DNA from: Lachnospiraceae bacterium NC2008
GTDB lineage: Bacteria > Bacillota > Clostridia > Lachnospirales > Lachnospiraceae
DNA: 64,000 nucleotides
Direction: 5' to 3'
NCBI GenBank assembly: GCA_000687675.1
Contig: JHWS01000009.1
Coordinates: 1 to 64,000, forward strand
Shown piece after piece: positions 60,977 through 64,000 of this stretch. The notes beneath the pieces were generated by a model. That model was not told the DNA's origin. It worked only from the letters and a program-made list of their open reading frames with translations, and searched no databases. The translations under genes and the position numbers were made by a program. Position 1 is the first letter of the stretch. Each line of letters begins with the position of its first letter.

Positions 60977-62737
60977 ATGATGAAGATGAGATTAAGAAAG
61001 ATTATGGCTTCAGTTTGCCTTGTAGCCTCAGTAATTGCCTTAGCAGGTGGTATAGGGATTAACACACAGGCTGCTGGTGGAGACAGAGTATATTCACCAA
61101 GTACTTCTGTTAATGCCACATCTCTTGATACTAAAGAACCATATAAGACTATTACTAACGAGGACAGAGATACAGCCTATATCCTTCTTATTCAGCATAT
61201 GAATGGTCTTAAGGCTCTCTACGATCTTAATAGTGATACAGTAAAGCGTCTTGATGCAGTTATGTATCAGGCCAATGTCTATATAGCTAATACCAACATG
61301 ACAGTTGGGGAACTGTCTTCGTATATTAGTAAAGTAGAAGCTGATATGGACGCATCTCTTGGAGGCGCTTCAGTAGTTTCAGAAACATCAAGCTTCCTCT
61401 TCTTAATTAATCCAACACCAACTAATACAATATCATATGGCTCTTCAGCGCCTATAACACTTACATTTGCCAACTTTGGTAAGGAAGGTGTAACAGATGT
61501 AGTAGTAACTCCTAAGGTATCAACTAAGGGAGAAGAGTGGCCATTTGTCATAACCAATGCTTCAGATGTACAGCTTATAAAGTCTATTCCGAAGGCTTCA
61601 TCTGTTGAGGAAGCTACAACACTTGGACAGAGTCTTACATGGAACTTCACAGTTTCAGATAAGGCATATACAGGTACTTATCCTCTTACCTTCCATGTTC
61701 AGTATTACAGAAATGGTACTAAGGAGGAGACAGACCTAACTACATACGTAAATATTAAGGGTAAAGCCAGCAACGGTAGCTTAGAGCAGAATACATCAGA
61801 TAAAGATAAGAATAAGCCTTCAACACCACGTATTATCGTAACAGGCTTTGTAACAGAGCCAGAGAAGGTTCACGCTGGCGATACATTTGCTCTTACAATT
61901 ACAGTTCAGAATACTGCTCAGACAACAGTAAGCAATATACAGTTTGACCTTAAGGCTGCTCAGGAGTCTTCAGATGCTGATTCTAAGACTACATACGAAG
62001 CATTTTTACCAACTTCGGGTTCAGCTACTATCTATGTATCAAGTATTGCACCAGGTGCAACAACTGATCTTAATATAGAGATGACAGCCAGAAATGACCT
62101 TACTCAAAAGCCTTATGTCATAACTATAGATGCTGCTTATGAAGATCCTGATAAGAATCCATTTACAGCCACTACCAATGTGTCTATACCTGTATATCAG
62201 GAAGCAAGAGTAGATACTGGCGATGCTGAGGTTATGCCAGCTGCAATAGGTTTATATGAGCAGAGTAATATATGCTTTGACATATACAATAAAGGTAAGA
62301 CTACTCTTAACAATGTTTCTATTTCATTTGAAGATGGATATGTAACAGGAGGTAACTGCTTCCTTGGTAAGATTGAGCCAGGCGGAACTGGTGCTGTTGA
62401 CTGTACTGTAGAAGGTGCTATGCCTAATGATGATACCAGCACAGTTACAGCTACTATCTCTTATGAAGATGAAGCAGGTAATGTTACAACTATAGAAAAA
62501 GAAATCAATCTTTATGTATACGAGATGGAGTACTCTGAAGAAGACTTGGGCGATGACTTCTATATGGAAGAGGATACTAAGCCTAAGAAGAAGGGTATGC
62601 CACTTTGGCTTATTGGAGCAATCGTAGGCGGCGCTGCAGGTGCGGTAGTTGCAATTATAAAGCTTGTAAAAGCAAAGAAGGCCAAGAAACTTAGGATGCT
62701 TAGAGAACTTGAAAGAGACGACGAAGATAATCTTTAA
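60977..62737 (+). CDS. Exported membrane-anchored protein with CARDB-like domains
   Basis: 586 residues. Signal peptide (cleaved near TQAAG), a helical segment (~60-130), then three beta-sandwich repeats with the CARDB/COG1361 look (APITLTFANFGKEGVTDVVV, FALTITVQNTAQTTVSNIQF, NICFDIYNKGKTTLNNVSIS), an acidic stretch, and a C-terminal membrane helix (MPLWLIGAIVGGAAGAVVAI) with a Lys-rich cytoplasmic tail. It sits between the ATPase and permease genes of an ABC exporter, where such proteins probably extend the transporter outside the membrane. GGGAGAG precedes the ATG. Confidence 0.85.
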   Translation: MMKMRLRKIMASVCLVASVIALAGGIGINTQAAGGDRVYSPSTSVNATSLDTKEPYKTITNEDRDTAYILLIQHMNGLKALYDLNSDTVKRLDAVMYQANVYIANTNMTVGELSSYISKVEADMDASLGGASVVSETSSFLFLINPTPTNTISYGSSAPITLTFANFGKEGVTDVVVTPKVSTKGEEWPFVITNASDVQLIKSIPKASSVEEATTLGQSLTWNFTVSDKAYTGTYPLTFHVQYYRNGTKEETDLTTYVNIKGKASNGSLEQNTSDKDKNKPSTPRIIVTGFVTEPEKVHAGDTFALTITVQNTAQTTVSNIQFDLKAAQESSDADSKTTYEAFLPTSGSATIYVSSIAPGATTDLNIEMTARNDLTQKPYVITIDAAYEDPDKNPFTATTNVSIPVYQEARVDTGDAEVMPAAIGLYEQSNICFDIYNKGKTTLNNVSISFEDGYVTGGNCFLGKIEPGGTGAVDCTVEGAMPNDDTSTVTATISYEDEAGNVTTIEKEINLYVYEMEYSEEDLGDDFYMEEDTKPKKKGMPLWLIGAIVGGAAGAVVAIIKLVKAKKAKKLRMLRELERDDEDNL

Positions 62738-62789
62738 CTATAAGGCAAACTATTATTGCAGAAGCAAATGATATGAATGCGGAGAATAT

Positions 62790-64000
62790 ATGAAATTTAC
62801 AGACTTACTGATTATGAGTCTTGGAAGTCTCTGGAAACGTAAGGTTAGAACTATACTTACTGTCCTGGGGGTTGTGATAGGTACTGTATCGGTAGTTATT
62901 ATGATAAGCCTGGGCATAGGTATGAAAAAGACTATGCTTGATCAGATGGAAAGCTACGGCTCATTAAAGTTAATAGAAGTTACGGAAAGTTACGATAATT
63001 CTAGTAATGATGATCCTACAGCGGGTAAACTAAGTAATGATGTAGTTGATATGCTGAAAAATATGGAGCATGTGGAATCTGTAGTACCTATTTTGGAATG
63101 CTCGGGATACTTGTTAACTGGAAGATATAAGTGCTATGTCAATATTTATGGCGTAGACTATGAAGGTATGAAAAAACTGGATATCAAGCTTGCTAGTGGC
63201 CAGTTGCCAAAAGATGAGACGGAGATTAAACCAGTCTATGGTAATAATGTTATAGCGCAGTTCTTTGATAAAAAGACAAACGTTTATCCATATTATGAAC
63301 TAGGCGAATTAGCAGATGTTGATCTCCAAAATGACACTATTTTTTTGATACTTAATACTATGGCTTATGACAGTGCCGGTCAAAAGGATGAAAAAGGTAA
63401 CATTATTAAGGCACCTAAAAAACGTATTGTTGAATGTTCAGGGCTTATGGAAGGTGGCGTAGAGGACTGGAACAACTACAGCTACTACGTTGTTGTTAAC
63501 ATAGAAGCTCTAAAGAAGGCTCTTAAGAAAGAATATAAAAACAGCACTATTCCGGGGCAACCAACAACCAAGAAGGGTAAACCATACAAGGAATTCTTTT
63601 ACACTACTGTAAACGTATACGCTGATAGCATGGAGAATGTAGCGGAACTTCAGAAACAGATTAAAGATATGGGCTATGAAACCTATGCCTCAGCTGAGTG
63701 GATAGATTCGGAGATGAAGACCCTGAATACTATCCAGCTTGTTCTTGGTGGAATCGGCGCTGTATCCCTTATAGTTGCAGCAATAGGTATTATCAACACT
63801 ATGATGATGTCTATATACGAGAGAACCAAGGAAATAGGCGTTATGAAGGTTATAGGCTGTCGTCTTAGAGATATACAGCTTCTTTTCCTTATGGAGGCAG
63901 CATTTATCGGTCTTATTGGAGGTGCTGTAGGAACAGGTATAAGCTATGCTTTATCACCAGTTATTAATAAGGCATTATCACACGGGGAGGACATGATGTT
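62790..64000 (+). CDS. MacB-like ABC permease (partial, runs off the window)
   Basis: First ~403 codons. It begins MKFTDLLIMSLGSLWKRKVR, then a first helix (TILTVLGVVIGTVSVVIMIS), a large extracytoplasmic MacB_PCD-type domain (~45-310), and the start of the FtsX core (LVLGGIGAVSLIVAAIGIIN, then MMSIYERTKEIGVMKVIGCR). This is the membrane partner of the ATPase at 60166. GCGGAG lies ~6 nt before the ATG. The stop codon is outside the window. Confidence 0.93.
   Translation, partial: MKFTDLLIMSLGSLWKRKVRTILTVLGVVIGTVSVVIMISLGIGMKKTMLDQMESYGSLKLIEVTESYDNSSNDDPTAGKLSNDVVDMLKNMEHVESVVPILECSGYLLTGRYKCYVNIYGVDYEGMKKLDIKLASGQLPKDETEIKPVYGNNVIAQFFDKKTNVYPYYELGELADVDLQNDTIFLILNTMAYDSAGQKDEKGNIIKAPKKRIVECSGLMEGGVEDWNNYSYYVVVNIEALKKALKKEYKNSTIPGQPTTKKGKPYKEFFYTTVNVYADSMENVAELQKQIKDMGYETYASAEWIDSEMKTLNTIQLVLGGIGAVSLIVAAIGIINTMMMSIYERTKEIGVMKVIGCRLRDIQLLFLMEAAFIGLIGGAVGTGISYALSPVINKALSHGEDMM

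Overview
The window looks like chromosome of an anaerobic low-GC Firmicute of the Lachnospiraceae (Butyrivibrio/Pseudobutyrivibrio/Lachnospira/Roseburia type). This rests on AT-rich, CTT-leucine-rich coding, AGGAGG ribosome sites, a GH3 beta-glucosidase with reversed domain order (known from Butyrivibrio fibrisolvens and Ruminococcus albus), a lipoprotein GH9 glucanase, a GGGtGRT-family pair and many GGDEF, MCP and hybrid-kinase signalling proteins. Genus level is not secure.

Layout. 1-1270: 3' end of 23S rRNA and a six-tRNA operon (Asn, Val, Tyr, initiator Met, Phe, Lys) with no 5S gene in the visible part. 1.4-13.5 kb: a serpin lipoprotein, a hybrid kinase, a chemoreceptor-like protein fused to a sugar-binding domain, an acyltransferase, a secreted protein, a divergent sirtuin, an unknown protein and a PurF-like protein lacking its catalytic cysteine. 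13.5-21.4 kb: a tripartite hybrid kinase converging on a three-gene minus-strand operon (SARP-type response regulator plus two LytS-like kinases, one without the phospho-acceptor His). 21.9-26.3 kb: a lone sugar ketoisomerase, a small membrane protein with a diguanylate cyclase, and the GGGtGRT pair. 26.4-26.9 kb: a 500-bp imperfect palindrome without a gene. 26.9-30.8 kb: a zinc/cadmium efflux operon under a divergent ArsR repressor.

30.9-36.1 kb is the most striking region. A divergent WYL-domain regulator is followed by a structured, tRNA-mimicking RNA that resembles a bacterial Y RNA (a GCAA tetraloop sits where the anticodon loop should be), a DUF2828/Ro60-like vWA protein, the RNA ligase RtcB, a 43-codon ORF, a small HTH protein and a tightly packed array of seven divergent tRNA genes (Gln, Cys, Phe, Lys, Lys, Gln, Asn). 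Read together this looks like an RNA-damage response that can sense, bind and ligate broken RNA and also supply replacement tRNAs. 36.4-38.8 kb adds a HipA-like kinase with a partner, an Rpn-tail stub and a DnaQ-like exonuclease.

38.8-45.4 kb: two near-identical lipoprotein genes flank a TetR-MFS-ABC export cassette. 45.6-56.5 kb: polysaccharide use and housekeeping (GH9, PutP-type symporter, DUF3048 protein, potassium channel, GH3, DUF5722 hydrolase). 56.6-64 kb: stress membrane protein, PEBP lipoprotein, HD hydrolase, an unknown protein, and a lipoprotein/ABC/CARDB-like/MacB-like export operon that runs off the window end.

Coordinates were read by eye. Structure and family calls come from motif recognition, not from database searches.
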